Below are positions 9,031 through 17,403 of a DNA stretch of 64,000 bases, one piece after another; within the stretch, counting starts at the first letter, position 1, and the number at the start of each line of letters is the position of its first letter. Source of the DNA: Longispora sp047121295 (GTDB lineage: Bacteria; Actinomycetota; Actinomycetes; Mycobacteriales; Micromonosporaceae); the NCBI RefSeq assembly GCF_047121295.1, contig NZ_CP139447.1:4774001-4838000 (forward strand), read 5' to 3'. A program made the translations under genes and the position numbers. The notes below the pieces were generated by a model. It saw nothing but the letters and a program-made list of their open reading frames with translations, ran no database searches and was not told the origin of the DNA.

Positions 9031-9468
9031 GTGGCCCAACGGCAAGCCGACCTCGACCCGACCGCCTCGGCCGCGCACCTGCTCGGTGCCGAGGTCCGCC
9101 TGCACCGCGATCGGCGTGGCCTTTCTCCGACTCAGCTCGCCACGCTGTTGTTCGTCGGCCCGCATCTCATCTACAAGATCGAGAAGGCGCAGCGATTCCC
9201 CGCTCTTGAGCTGATCGAACAGTGCGACGAACTGTTCGGCACCGAAGGGGCGCTGGTCCGACTCTGGCGGCTCGCCGCCCGGGAGCGTGCCGATGCGACC
9301 CGCCCGGAGGTTCCGCAGAACCAGGTCGTAGTGGTCGTCACCGAGCCGGGAAGCCTACCCGGCTTGCTGGCCGATCTTGGTCCGCGCGCCGGTCGCGGCG
9401 CTACCCGCCCCGCTCTGGCCGGAGAGCCCGGATCTCGGCGGGGAGCACGAACCCGCGAGTCTGGCTGA
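9031..9468 (+). CDS. Short XRE-family regulator, 145 aa
   Basis: Residues 15-75 are a clear helix-turn-helix domain (LGAEVRLHRDRRGLSPTQLA, then HLIYKIEKAQRFPALELIEQ). The GTG start follows CGGAGGGACC. Beyond residue 105 the sequence becomes Arg/Gly-rich and looks out of frame; family members usually continue into a DUF5753 domain of about 200 residues, so this copy is truncated, possibly by a frameshift near 9380. It lies immediately upstream of leuS on the same strand and may regulate it. Confidence 0.65.
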   Translation: MAQRQADLDPTASAAHLLGAEVRLHRDRRGLSPTQLATLLFVGPHLIYKIEKAQRFPALELIEQCDELFGTEGALVRLWRLAARERADATRPEVPQNQVVVVVTEPGSLPGLLADLGPRAGRGATRPALAGEPGSRRGARTRESG

Positions 9469-9530
9469 TCGGTTCGATTCGCTTGGCGCAGCAGTCGGTT
9501 CGGCCGAACGGACAGTGCCGGACAAAGTAT

Positions 9531-9560
9531 TAAGATGCCCAAGGCTCTCTTTCGAGAGTC
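9531..9560 (+). promoter_or_regulatory. Possible leuS promoter and 5' hairpin
   Basis: TAAGAT (9531-9536) fits a -10 hexamer. Seven bases later a hairpin (9543-9549 paired with 9554-9560, loop TTTC) would sit at the very 5' end of the leuS transcript. A palindrome TTCGGCCGAA lies at 9499-9508. No T-box specifier or antiterminator is recognisable in the short leader. Confidence 0.35.
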
Positions 9561-9590
9561 ACGAATTTCCACACGGTGAGGAACCTCGTC

Positions 9591-12047
9591 ATGGACGACG
9601 CCTACAACCCGCACATCATCCTGGACAAGTGGATGAAGGTCTGGGACCTACGGGGCTCGTTCGAGGCCAGTTCCCTAACCGGGACCGACGACGGGCGTGA
9701 CCGCTCGTACGTGGTGAGCATGCTGCCCTACCCGTCGGGCGACCTGCACATGGGGCACGCCGAGGTGTACTCGATCAGCGATGCGATGGCCCGCTACCTG
9801 CGGCTGCGCGGCGCGGACGTGCTGAACGCGATCGGCTGGGACTCCTTCGGCCTGCCGGCGGAGAACGCCGCCCTCAAGCGCGGCCTGCACCCCAGGACCT
9901 GGACCTACGAGAACATCGAGGTCCAGGCCGAGTCGTTCCGCCGGATGGGTATCTCCTTCGACTGGCGGACCCGGCTGCACACCTCCGACCCGGAGTACTA
10001 CCGGTGGAACCAGTGGCTGTTCCTGCGGCTGCGCGAGCACGGCCTGGCCTACCGCAAGGAGGCTGCGGTCAACTGGTGCTCGACCGACCAGACGGTGCTG
10101 GCCAACGAGCAGGTCGTGGACGGCAAGTGCGAGCGGTGCGGCACGGTGGTGATCCAGCGGGCGCTGACCCAGTGGTTCTTCAAGACCACCGCCTACGCCC
10201 AGCGGCTGCTCGACGACATGGCCGAGCTCGAGGGCAAGTGGCCAGACGACATCCTGGCGATGCAGCGCAACTGGATCGGCCGCTCCGAGGGCGCCCACGT
10301 CGACTTCGCCGTGGAGGGCAGGGCCGAGCCACTGCGGGTGTTCACTACCCGCCCGGACACCCTGTTCGGGGCGACGTTCATGGTCGCGGCCGTCGATTCG
10401 GCGATCGCCGAGGACCTGTGCGCGCCGGAGAACCGGGAGTCGTTCGAGGCGTACAAGACCAGCGTCGCTTCCGCCACCGACATTGATCGGCTGGCCACCA
10501 ACCGGCCGAAAACCGGGGTGCCACTCGGCCGGTACGCGATCAACCCGGTCAACGGCGAGCGGATCCCGATCTACGCCTCTGACTACGTGCTGGCCGACTA
10601 CGGCACCGGCGTGATCATGGCCGTGCCCGCCCACGACCAGCGCGACGCGGACTTCGCCGTCACGCTCGGTCTGCCGGTCCGCGAGGTCATCGTCCCCGCC
10701 GAGGCCGGCGAGCCGGGGGTGCTGTGGAGCGGCCCGGGAACCCTGGTCAGCTCCGGTGCCTACGACGGCCACGACAGCGTCGAGGCCGGCACCGCGATCG
10801 TCGCCGAGCTGGAGGCCGCCGGCCGAGGCTGCGCGACGGTGAACTACCGGCTGCGGGACTGGCTGCTGTCCCGGCAGCGGTTCTGGGGCACACCGATCCC
10901 GATCGTGCACTGCCCCGCCTGCGGTGAGGTTCCGGTGCCCGACGAGCAGCTGCCGGTCGTGCTGCCCGAGGACGGCTACGAGCTCAAGCCCACCGACGGC
11001 CGCTCACCGCTGGCCACCGCGGAGGCGTGGGTCGCGGTCGACTGCCCGGCCTGCGGCGGCCCGGCGAGCCGGGACACCGACACGATGGACACCTTCGTCG
11101 ACTCCTCCTGGTACTTCCTGCGCTACCCCAACCCGGACTACACCGACGGCCCGTTCGACCCGGCCGGCATCGCGCGCTGGCTGCCGATCGACGAGTACAT
11201 CGGCGGCAAGGAGCACGCCACCGGGCACCTGATGTACGCCAGGTTCATGACCAAGGCCCTGCACGACCTGGGGCTGCTGCCGTTCGTCGAGCCGTTCACC
11301 CGGCTGACGAACCAGGGCCAGGTCGTGATGGACGGCAAGGCGATGTCCAAGAGCCTCGGCAACCTAGTCAATCTGCAGGAGCAGATCGGCCTGTACGGGC
11401 CGGACGCGGTGCGGGTGACGATGGTGTTCGCCGGCCCGCCGGAGGACGACATCGACTGGGCGGACGTTTCCCCGGCCGGCGCGGTCAAGTGGCTGGGCCG
11501 GGTGTGGCGGCTGGCCGGCGACCTCCCGCCGGCAGCCGACGGCGAGCTGGTGGCGTCGGAGCTGCGGCGGGAGGTGCACCGGCTGGTCGCCGACACGACC
11601 ACCCTTATGGACGCCAAGCGGCTCAACGTCGCGATCGCCCAGCTGATGAAGCTGACCACCGTGCTGCGCCGGGCCGTCGACGCCGGGCAGGCCGCCGACC
11701 CCGGGGTGCGCGAGGGCGCGCAGATGCTGGTGCGGATGCTGTCGTGCTTCGCGCCGTTCACCGCCGAGGAAGCATGGGAGCGGCTCGGAAAGGAGGCCTC
11801 CGTCATCGACCACGGCTGGCCGGACGCGGACCCGGAGCTCGTCGCCCGCGACACCGCCGTGTGCGTGGTGCAGGTCAACGGCAAGCTCCGTGACCGCCTC
11901 GACGTGCCCGCCGACATCACCGACGCCGACCTCCAGGCGCTCGCTCTGGGTTCGGAGAAGGTCGTCCAGGACGTCGGGGACGCCACGGTGACCAAAGTGA
12001 TCGTCCGGGCTCCGAAGCTGGTGAACATCGTGGTCACTCGCAGCTAG
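9591..12047 (+). CDS. leuS: Leucyl-tRNA synthetase, short form, 818 aa
   Basis: This class I synthetase charges tRNA-Leu. The HIGH motif is HMGH at residues 53-56 within MLPYPSGDLHMGH, and the KMSKS loop is AMSKS at 584-588. The CP1 editing domain is present, with the Thr-rich TTRPDTLFGATF and the aspartate-containing GTGVIMAVPAHDQRD. Zn-type Cys pairs (CERCG, CPACG) and a C-terminal domain ending IVVTRS are also present. At 818 residues it is shorter than the roughly 950-residue LeuRS usual for many actinobacteria (general knowledge), so it may be a second copy. ATG with GAGGAA upstream is the start. It lies beside a biosynthetic operon, consistent with a target-based resistance paralogue, which is an inference. 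Confidence 0.93.
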   Translation: MDDAYNPHIILDKWMKVWDLRGSFEASSLTGTDDGRDRSYVVSMLPYPSGDLHMGHAEVYSISDAMARYLRLRGADVLNAIGWDSFGLPAENAALKRGLHPRTWTYENIEVQAESFRRMGISFDWRTRLHTSDPEYYRWNQWLFLRLREHGLAYRKEAAVNWCSTDQTVLANEQVVDGKCERCGTVVIQRALTQWFFKTTAYAQRLLDDMAELEGKWPDDILAMQRNWIGRSEGAHVDFAVEGRAEPLRVFTTRPDTLFGATFMVAAVDSAIAEDLCAPENRESFEAYKTSVASATDIDRLATNRPKTGVPLGRYAINPVNGERIPIYASDYVLADYGTGVIMAVPAHDQRDADFAVTLGLPVREVIVPAEAGEPGVLWSGPGTLVSSGAYDGHDSVEAGTAIVAELEAAGRGCATVNYRLRDWLLSRQRFWGTPIPIVHCPACGEVPVPDEQLPVVLPEDGYELKPTDGRSPLATAEAWVAVDCPACGGPASRDTDTMDTFVDSSWYFLRYPNPDYTDGPFDPAGIARWLPIDEYIGGKEHATGHLMYARFMTKALHDLGLLPFVEPFTRLTNQGQVVMDGKAMSKSLGNLVNLQEQIGLYGPDAVRVTMVFAGPPEDDIDWADVSPAGAVKWLGRVWRLAGDLPPAADGELVASELRREVHRLVADTTTLMDAKRLNVAIAQLMKLTTVLRRAVDAGQAADPGVREGAQMLVRMLSCFAPFTAEEAWERLGKEASVIDHGWPDADPELVARDTAVCVVQVNGKLRDRLDVPADITDADLQALALGSEKVVQDVGDATVTKVIVRAPKLVNIVVTRS

Positions 12048-12052
12048 AGCCG

Positions 12053-12106
12053 CTAGTACCGCGGTACTAGGCAGCGGCGCCGGGCCTGATCGGGCCCGGC
12101 GCCGCT
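12053..12106. terminator. Bidirectional terminator with adjacent palindrome
   Basis: A 13-bp perfect stem (12073-12085 with 12094-12106) sits between the convergent leuS and HAD genes and would terminate both. Just before it is an 18-bp perfect palindrome, CTAGTACCGCGGTACTAG (12053-12070), which could be a second terminator arm or a protein site. Confidence 0.8.
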
Positions 12107-12108
12107 CC

Positions 12109-12897
12109 CTATCTGTGCAGGAGATAACCGGCTCGGTCGACGGACTCGACCAGCGTCACCGAGGCGTCCAGCTCAGGAGGAGCGGCCTCGCCGGTGATCC
12201 AGAGGGTGCGCATGCCCAGGGCGGTGGACCCGAGCACGTCGCGGTCGAAGGAGTCGCCGACCATCACCGCGTCCTGCGGCCTGCTCCCGACCCGGGACAG
12301 CGCGGTCAGGAAAGCCGCCGGGCTGGGCTTGCCGACACCGATCTCGGTGGAGATCACGATGTCAGACACCAGGCCGTCGAGGCCGGCCGCGCGGAGTTTG
12401 CGGCGCTGTCCGTCAGCCGCGCCGTTGGTGATCACCACGACCGGCTCTTCACGCTCGCCAGCTTCCTTCAGGAGTCGCGCCGCGCCGGGCAGTGCCCCGA
12501 CCGGGGCGGCGTGACGCTCAGTGGTGAACAGCTCGCCAAGGTCGTCGGCGAGTCTGGGGTCGCTGCAGCCGAACTCTTCCAGGACAACGCCCCAAGTCTT
12601 GCGCCGGTAGTCGGGCAGCCAGTCGCGGAAGCGATTCAGGTGCGGGTGTGCCCCGGTGAAGCCCTCGGACAGTCCGTCCCAAAACGCGATCCCGAGCCAG
12701 TCGCGCACCGGCGGGAGCCAGACGGTGTCCCAGGCTTCCCACCCGAGCTGGCGGGCCCGCTCGACGAACCTGGCGGCGTCGACGTCGAGCTGGGCGGCGG
12801 CGTGGCGGCCACATGCCGCGAAGGCCGCGCTGACCGCTGGTTGATCGTCGATCAGGGTGTCGTCGAGGTCGATCAGGATGGCGCGGGGGCGGCTCAT
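12109..12897 (-). CDS. HAD-superfamily phosphatase, 262 aa
   Basis: All four HAD motifs are visible: nucleophile and acid Asp in ILIDLDDTLIDD (D10, D12), VVVITNGAA, the Lys of IGVGKPSPAAF, and VMVGDSFDRD. A helical cap lies between residues 20 and 95, as in the N-acylneuraminate-9-phosphatase/YjjG-like group. It is the last gene of the seven-gene operon and overlaps the upstream glycosyltransferase by four bases. The likely role is removal of a phosphate from a sugar or sugar-linked intermediate of that pathway. Confidence 0.85.
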   Translation of the reverse strand: MSRPRAILIDLDDTLIDDQPAVSAAFAACGRHAAAQLDVDAARFVERARQLGWEAWDTVWLPPVRDWLGIAFWDGLSEGFTGAHPHLNRFRDWLPDYRRKTWGVVLEEFGCSDPRLADDLGELFTTERHAAPVGALPGAARLLKEAGEREEPVVVITNGAADGQRRKLRAAGLDGLVSDIVISTEIGVGKPSPAAFLTALSRVGSRPQDAVMVGDSFDRDVLGSTALGMRTLWITGEAAPPELDASVTLVESVDRAGYLLHR

Positions 12898-14060
12898 CGC
12901 TGCCCCCGAGGACGCAGGGCATTGACCCAGGTCGTCAGCTGGTCGGCTCGGGATTCGTAGGCGTAGGCGCCCGCGAGGTCGCTGACGGCTCGGCGGGCGG
13001 CATGTTGGCGGGCCGGATCGAGGATCCAGCGCATGCCGACCGCGACGTCCTGCGGGTGCAGCGACCCGACGGTGACCCCGATGCCGGTCTGGTCCACGAG
13101 CTGCCCGAGCGCGCCGCGGCGGGGTGTGAGCACGGGCAGGTCGTACACCAGGCTCTCACGGAGCCGCATCGGCGGGCACAGGTCCCACAGGGCGTGAGCC
13201 GGGTACAGGCACAGCGACGCGGACGCGGCTTGGAGGTGCTCGACGCGCTGGGAGAGGCTCGTCTGCCCGTCGGCGAAGTGCACGTATGGGCGCACGCTCG
13301 GCCGGTCGGCGGCTTCCCTGGCCGCGCGGAACGCTGCGGTGGGGGTGCCCCGCTGCGGGTAGAGGAACCACAGGTCCGCAGGCTGGCCGGACTCGACGAG
13401 TAGGGCCAGGCCCTCTATCGCGGCGGCCGGGTTGTAGTGGTTCCAGCTGCCGCCGTTCCACACGAACAACGGCCGCTCCCGCTCGGCGGGGTTCGCGGGG
13501 AACCGGGTGCGCTCGTTCGTGCGCGACCATCCGACCGGCAGCACGTGGATCAGGCCGTCCAGCGACGGGTCGCCCGCTTGCAGCAGCAGATCCGGTCGCT
13601 CGGTGGCAAGGGTGGCGGTCAGGACCTGCTTCTCGAGTTCGGAGCCGACGAGGAAGGCGGCGGCGAGCCGGATCTGACGTAGGTAGTCCCCAAGCAGCGA
13701 CCGGTAGGCGTACGCGGGGTTGACCGCCTGGCGGACCCGTTCGTAGGTCAGGTACTCCAGGGGCCAGACGATCGCGTCAAACAGGCACGTCCAGCCGGCG
13801 TTCTTAAACGCCACGACCTCGGCTGGCTCGGCGGCGAAGGTGTAGATGACAACCCCGCCGCCGGCAGGTGCCGTCGGGGGAACAGCGGTCGTCACCCAGC
13901 GCACTTGCGGCCAGGTGGCCTGGACGTCGGGGTGTGGCTCGTCTGGCACGAGGACGGTGATGTCGCAGACGGCGGTCAGGGCGGCGGCCATTTCGAAGGC
14001 CCGCATCCCGACGCCGTTGAGCCCTTCGGCGGTCTCGACGCCCGCCAGCATGCAGATCAT
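12894..14060 (-). CDS. Glycosyltransferase, GT4-like GT-B fold, 388 aa
   Basis: The N-terminal Rossmann-like half shows MRAFEMAAALTAVCDITVLV. The C-terminal half has FVWNGGSWNHYNPAAAIEGL and the nucleotide-binding region CPPMRLRESLVYDLPVLTPR, where the conserved Glu of the E-x7-E motif is only partly kept. Such enzymes transfer a sugar from an NDP-sugar. It overlaps both neighbours by four bases and is therefore coupled to the F420-fused dehydrogenase and the phosphatase. The acceptor is unknown. Confidence 0.75.
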   Translation of the reverse strand: MICMLAGVETAEGLNGVGMRAFEMAAALTAVCDITVLVPDEPHPDVQATWPQVRWVTTAVPPTAPAGGGVVIYTFAAEPAEVVAFKNAGWTCLFDAIVWPLEYLTYERVRQAVNPAYAYRSLLGDYLRQIRLAAAFLVGSELEKQVLTATLATERPDLLLQAGDPSLDGLIHVLPVGWSRTNERTRFPANPAERERPLFVWNGGSWNHYNPAAAIEGLALLVESGQPADLWFLYPQRGTPTAAFRAAREAADRPSVRPYVHFADGQTSLSQRVEHLQAASASLCLYPAHALWDLCPPMRLRESLVYDLPVLTPRRGALGQLVDQTGIGVTVGSLHPQDVAVGMRWILDPARQHAARRAVSDLAGAYAYESRADQLTTWVNALRPRGQR

Positions 14061-15286
14061 CGGGTGTACTCGATGCGGGCCGGGCCGGTGGGCGTCAGCG
14101 CGAGGACCGGGATGATCCGCTGGGTCGCGGCCCGGTAGTCGTGGAAGACGGGGTCAATGTCGGCCTGCCGCTCGAACAGCCGCGTCCGCTCCGGCTCGGG
14201 AAGGTCAGTGACGGTGACCCTGTGCAGGGTGTCGCCGATCTCGGCGGTGCAGTGTGGGTGGGCGGTGAGGTTGTGGTACCAGTCGGGATGGGAATGGGCT
14301 CCGCCGTTGGACGCGAACACGATCAGCCGGTTCTCGTCGAGCAGGTACTGCAATTCGACCCGGTGGTCACGGCCGGAGTGGGCGCCGCGGGTGGTGAGAA
14401 CGACCCGGCCGGTGGCCGCCAGGCCGAGCCAGTCGGTGGCGTCTGCGAGCCTGGGCCAGCCGCGGGTGAGGATCTTCGGGAATCGGCGGACTGTGGTGAC
14501 GGCGGCGTCCAGGACGAGCTTGGAGTCTGTGACCAGGCCTGCCGCCAGATCGAGTTCGCGGATGGCGCGCACGGCGAAGGGGTGGTCCCCGAGGCCGCCG
14601 TGCAGGATCCCGTCGTCGAGCGAGCCCCAGTGCTGAAGTACCCAGCTGGACCCGGTGCTGGTGGCGATGCCGGCCGCGAAGGTCTGGTTGTCGATGCCGG
14701 CGTGACCGGCCAGGCGCGCGGCTTCGAGCATGGCCAGCCGGTTGGCGTGCAGCAGAAGGTTGTTGCACAGCTTCAACGTCATGCCGGCCCCGACGGGTCC
14801 GGCGTGCACGATGTTGTCGCTGTAGAGCTCCAGCAGGGGCCGCAGCCGGTCCAAGGTATCCGGAGCGCCGCCGGTGAACAGCGTCAAGCTGCCGTCGACC
14901 ATCTTGCCGCTCCCACGGCTCATCCCGGCGTCGATCAGGGTGATGCCGTCGACCGATAGAGCCTCCGCCAGGTCTTTGCAGGTGGTGGGGCTGATGGTGG
15001 AGTGCACGATGACGCTGCTGTCGACCGGGCCGCATTCCAGCCAGCCGCCCTCACCCATGACGACCTGCTCGACCTGCTCATCCGTGGCGACCGCGATCAG
15101 CAGGAACTCGCAGTACTCCGCGACCTCGGCCAGCGTGGCAGCCCGCCGAAACAACGGGCTGGGGTTGCGGTAGGCGGGGTCGACGTCCAGACCGAACACC
15201 GTGACCCCTTGGTGGGTCAGGCGGGTGGCGATCGCGCCGCCCATCTCCCCGAGGCCGACGACGCCGACCCTACGCTGCGAGGGCAT
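14057..15286 (-). CDS. Dehydrogenase fused to F420-type nitroreductase domain, 409 aa
   Basis: Residues 1-285 form a beta-hydroxyacid-dehydrogenase/6PGDH-type enzyme: dinucleotide motif VGVVGLGEMGGAIATRL, substrate-binding DAGMSRGSGKMVDGSLT, and the catalytic Lys region GAGMTLKLCNNLL. Residues from about 290 to 405 match the deazaflavin (F420)-dependent nitroreductase/Ddn family, with VVLTTRGAHSGRDHRVELQY, IVFASNGGAHSHPDWYHNL and the closing RIIPVLALTPT. The two domains would let one chain handle NAD(P)H and F420H2 redox steps. The fusion is in one frame with no sign of assembly error. GGAG six bases upstream supports the start. Confidence 0.8.
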   Translation of the reverse strand: MPSQRRVGVVGLGEMGGAIATRLTHQGVTVFGLDVDPAYRNPSPLFRRAATLAEVAEYCEFLLIAVATDEQVEQVVMGEGGWLECGPVDSSVIVHSTISPTTCKDLAEALSVDGITLIDAGMSRGSGKMVDGSLTLFTGGAPDTLDRLRPLLELYSDNIVHAGPVGAGMTLKLCNNLLLHANRLAMLEAARLAGHAGIDNQTFAAGIATSTGSSWVLQHWGSLDDGILHGGLGDHPFAVRAIRELDLAAGLVTDSKLVLDAAVTTVRRFPKILTRGWPRLADATDWLGLAATGRVVLTTRGAHSGRDHRVELQYLLDENRLIVFASNGGAHSHPDWYHNLTAHPHCTAEIGDTLHRVTVTDLPEPERTRLFERQADIDPVFHDYRAATQRIIPVLALTPTGPARIEYTR

Positions 15287-16310
15287 CCGCTTCTCCGTTC
15301 ACGTGATTCGACGAAGCGGGGCCGGGGCCGGCCACCGCCGTGTACAGCAGGTCGCGGATCGCCGCGAGCACCTCGACCAGGCTGCGGCCGGTCGCGAGCG
15401 GCTTCAACGCCGCCTCCCAGTACGCCAGCACCACGTCCGGGGCCGCCAGAATCCGGCGGGCCGTCAGCTCCGGATCGTCCAGAACCCGCAGCGCGTCAGG
15501 CCCCTGCGCGCGGGACAGGCGGCCCGTCCCGGACAGCGTCGGGGACGGCAGGGTCACGATGTGGTCGATCCGTCCGCCGTCGGTGTTGCCGTCGAGAAGG
15601 TGGCGGGCGGTGTTGACCGCCCGCACCTGATGGATGTTCTCCACGACCACCACCCGGCCCGAGCAGCCATCGGCCAAGCTGGCCGCCACCTCAGGGAGGT
15701 AGGAGACGATGGTGCGCCGGTACTGCGCCAACCTGCCCGGACTCGGTGGGGAAGGATTCCGCGACGGCCGCAGCTCGTACAGGTTCCCCAGGTCGCAGGC
15801 ATCGAGCTGGCCACGGCGCGCCCGCACCGTCTCCTCGAGCTTCCTGGACTCCGCGGCGTTGTCGGTCTGGCAGACCGTGAGGTTCGTCGGCGCGGGCAAC
15901 TGCCCAGCCAGTCCGCGCACAAACCGGTTCACGACGCCGCCGAACCGCCGCCACTGCTCAGCCCGGATATCGCCAGCGGTCAGAAGCTCCTCACCAATCG
16001 GCAGGTAGATCAGGCACGCCGACCCGGTCACCGAAGCAAACGTCAGCGGCGCGAGGATGTCGGCGACGCAGTCCAAGCCCAGGTCGGCCGGCCGGGCGGC
16101 GCACGACCCGAGACACCCACCGCCCACCACCACCACGGCGTCCAGGTCATCGGCGAAGCCGGTGTCGACAGCACACACCGTGCCCAACTCGCGCGCCGCG
16201 AACGCGGCGACCTGCGAGGCACTGGGCGGGCGGAGCCCGTACTGCTCGAACAGCCAACTCGCCGGGCGCCGATAGATCGACCGCAACAGCCTGTCAGCGG
16301 GGCTAGGCAT
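15270..16310 (-). CDS. Hypothetical protein of the sugar operon, 346 aa
   Basis: I do not recognise the family. The N-terminal 130 residues contain LDAVVVVGGGCLGSCAARP, a glycine-rich turn after a beta strand. A later segment, SGRVVVVENIHQVRAVNTAR, suggests a second alpha/beta unit, so a GT-like or SAM-like Rossmann fold is possible. The ATG start overlaps the aminotransferase stop by eight bases, and its end overlaps the dehydrogenase start by 17 bases. It is surely part of the operon, but the role cannot be assigned. Confidence 0.7.
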   Translation of the reverse strand: MPSPADRLLRSIYRRPASWLFEQYGLRPPSASQVAAFAARELGTVCAVDTGFADDLDAVVVVGGGCLGSCAARPADLGLDCVADILAPLTFASVTGSACLIYLPIGEELLTAGDIRAEQWRRFGGVVNRFVRGLAGQLPAPTNLTVCQTDNAAESRKLEETVRARRGQLDACDLGNLYELRPSRNPSPPSPGRLAQYRRTIVSYLPEVAASLADGCSGRVVVVENIHQVRAVNTARHLLDGNTDGGRIDHIVTLPSPTLSGTGRLSRAQGPDALRVLDDPELTARRILAAPDVVLAYWEAALKPLATGRSLVEVLAAIRDLLYTAVAGPGPASSNHVNGEADALAA

Positions 16311-17403
16311 GGAAGGCCACGATCTCGGCGCAGATCCGGTCGACCTCGGCATCAGTGAGTTCCGGGTAGATCGGCAGCGACAACACTTCGCCCGGCAGGC
16401 CGGGGGCGTGGACCAGCTTGGCGACACGGAACTCCGCGCGGTCGAGCGCGGGCTGCTCGTGCAGCAGGCCCGGGTAGAAGATCATGGCGGTGATCCCTGC
16501 CGCCTTCAGGTGCGCCCGCAAGCCGTCGCGGTCGGCGGCCCGTATGGTGAACTTGTGGAAGGCGTGCCCGCCGGCCGGCCCCGGCGCCGGGATGCGCAGG
16601 CCGTCGACGCCCGCCAGCTGGCGGGCGTATCGGTCGGCGATGGTCGCGCGGCGGGCGATCCACCGGTCGAGGTGGGGCAGCTTGACGCCGAGGATCGCCG
16701 CCTCGTACGGGTTGAGGGTGCTGTTGAACCCGAGCGTGGTGTGCGTGAAACCCTGCTCGGCGCCGTAGCGGCGTAGGCTCGTGATCCGCTCGGCTACCTT
16801 CGGATCGTCGGTGACGGCCGCGCCCCCGTTCGTGCGGCCGGACAGGTGCTTGGACCAGTTGAAGCTGAAGATCCCTGCCGCACCCACCGTGCCAACCGGG
16901 CGGTCCTCCCACCGGGCTCCCAGCGCCTGGGCTGCATCTTCGACGATCACGCAGCCGTGTCGGTCGGCGATGGTCCGCAAGGCCGTGAGGTTGGCGGCCT
17001 CGCCGTAGAGGTGTACCGGCACGATCGCCGCAGTGCGGCTGGTGATCGCCGAGATCACCACTCCGGGGTCCAGGAGGAACCCGTCGTGGGTGGTGTCGAC
17101 GAACACAGGGACGTGGCCGGCGCGGATGATCGCCAGCGCCGTGGCGAAGAACCCGAACGCGCCGGTGATCACCTCCGACCCGGCTGGCAGGTCCAAGGCC
17201 ATCAACGCCATCGTCAGCGCGTCGGTGCCCGAGCCGGTGGCGACCGCGTATCGGGAGCCGCAGTAGAGCGCCAGCTTGTCCTCGAACTCGGCGATGACGT
17301 CCTTCGGCCGGGCGTCGTCGATGACGCCGACGCCGGTCAGGGCCGCTTCGAGTTCGGGGAGGAGTGCGCGATGCTGTCGGTCGGTGGTGTGAAACGGGAT
17401 CAC
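16303..17403 (-). CDS. DegT/DnrJ/EryC1-family aminotransferase, 366 aa
   Basis: This PLP enzyme usually converts a keto-sugar nucleotide, or another keto group, to the amine. The catalytic lysine is K185 in FSFNWSKHLSGRTNGG. The PLP-phosphate and ring contacts are in YAVATGSGTDALTMAL and VEDAAQALGARW (D156). The C-terminal PGLLHEQPAL region is typical of sugar aminotransferases. The GTG start overlaps the stop of the GT2-like gene by four bases. An extended upstream frame exists but overlaps that gene completely and is discarded. Confidence 0.9.
   Translation of the reverse strand: MIPFHTTDRQHRALLPELEAALTGVGVIDDARPKDVIAEFEDKLALYCGSRYAVATGSGTDALTMALMALDLPAGSEVITGAFGFFATALAIIRAGHVPVFVDTTHDGFLLDPGVVISAITSRTAAIVPVHLYGEAANLTALRTIADRHGCVIVEDAAQALGARWEDRPVGTVGAAGIFSFNWSKHLSGRTNGGAAVTDDPKVAERITSLRRYGAEQGFTHTTLGFNSTLNPYEAAILGVKLPHLDRWIARRATIADRYARQLAGVDGLRIPAPGPAGGHAFHKFTIRAADRDGLRAHLKAAGITAMIFYPGLLHEQPALDRAEFRVAKLVHAPGLPGEVLSLPIYPELTDAEVDRICAEIVAFHA

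Noticed and set aside
9469..9590. A T-box riboswitch before leuS
   Set aside because: The leader is too short and no T-box sequence or specifier loop is visible.
9675..10910. A 411-codon minus-strand frame inside leuS
   Set aside because: Antisense shadow of a clearly conserved synthetase gene.
12053..12070. The palindrome CTAGTACCGCGGTACTAG as an attachment site
   Set aside because: No second copy, integrase or tRNA gene lies next to it; a terminator or protein site between convergent genes is simpler.
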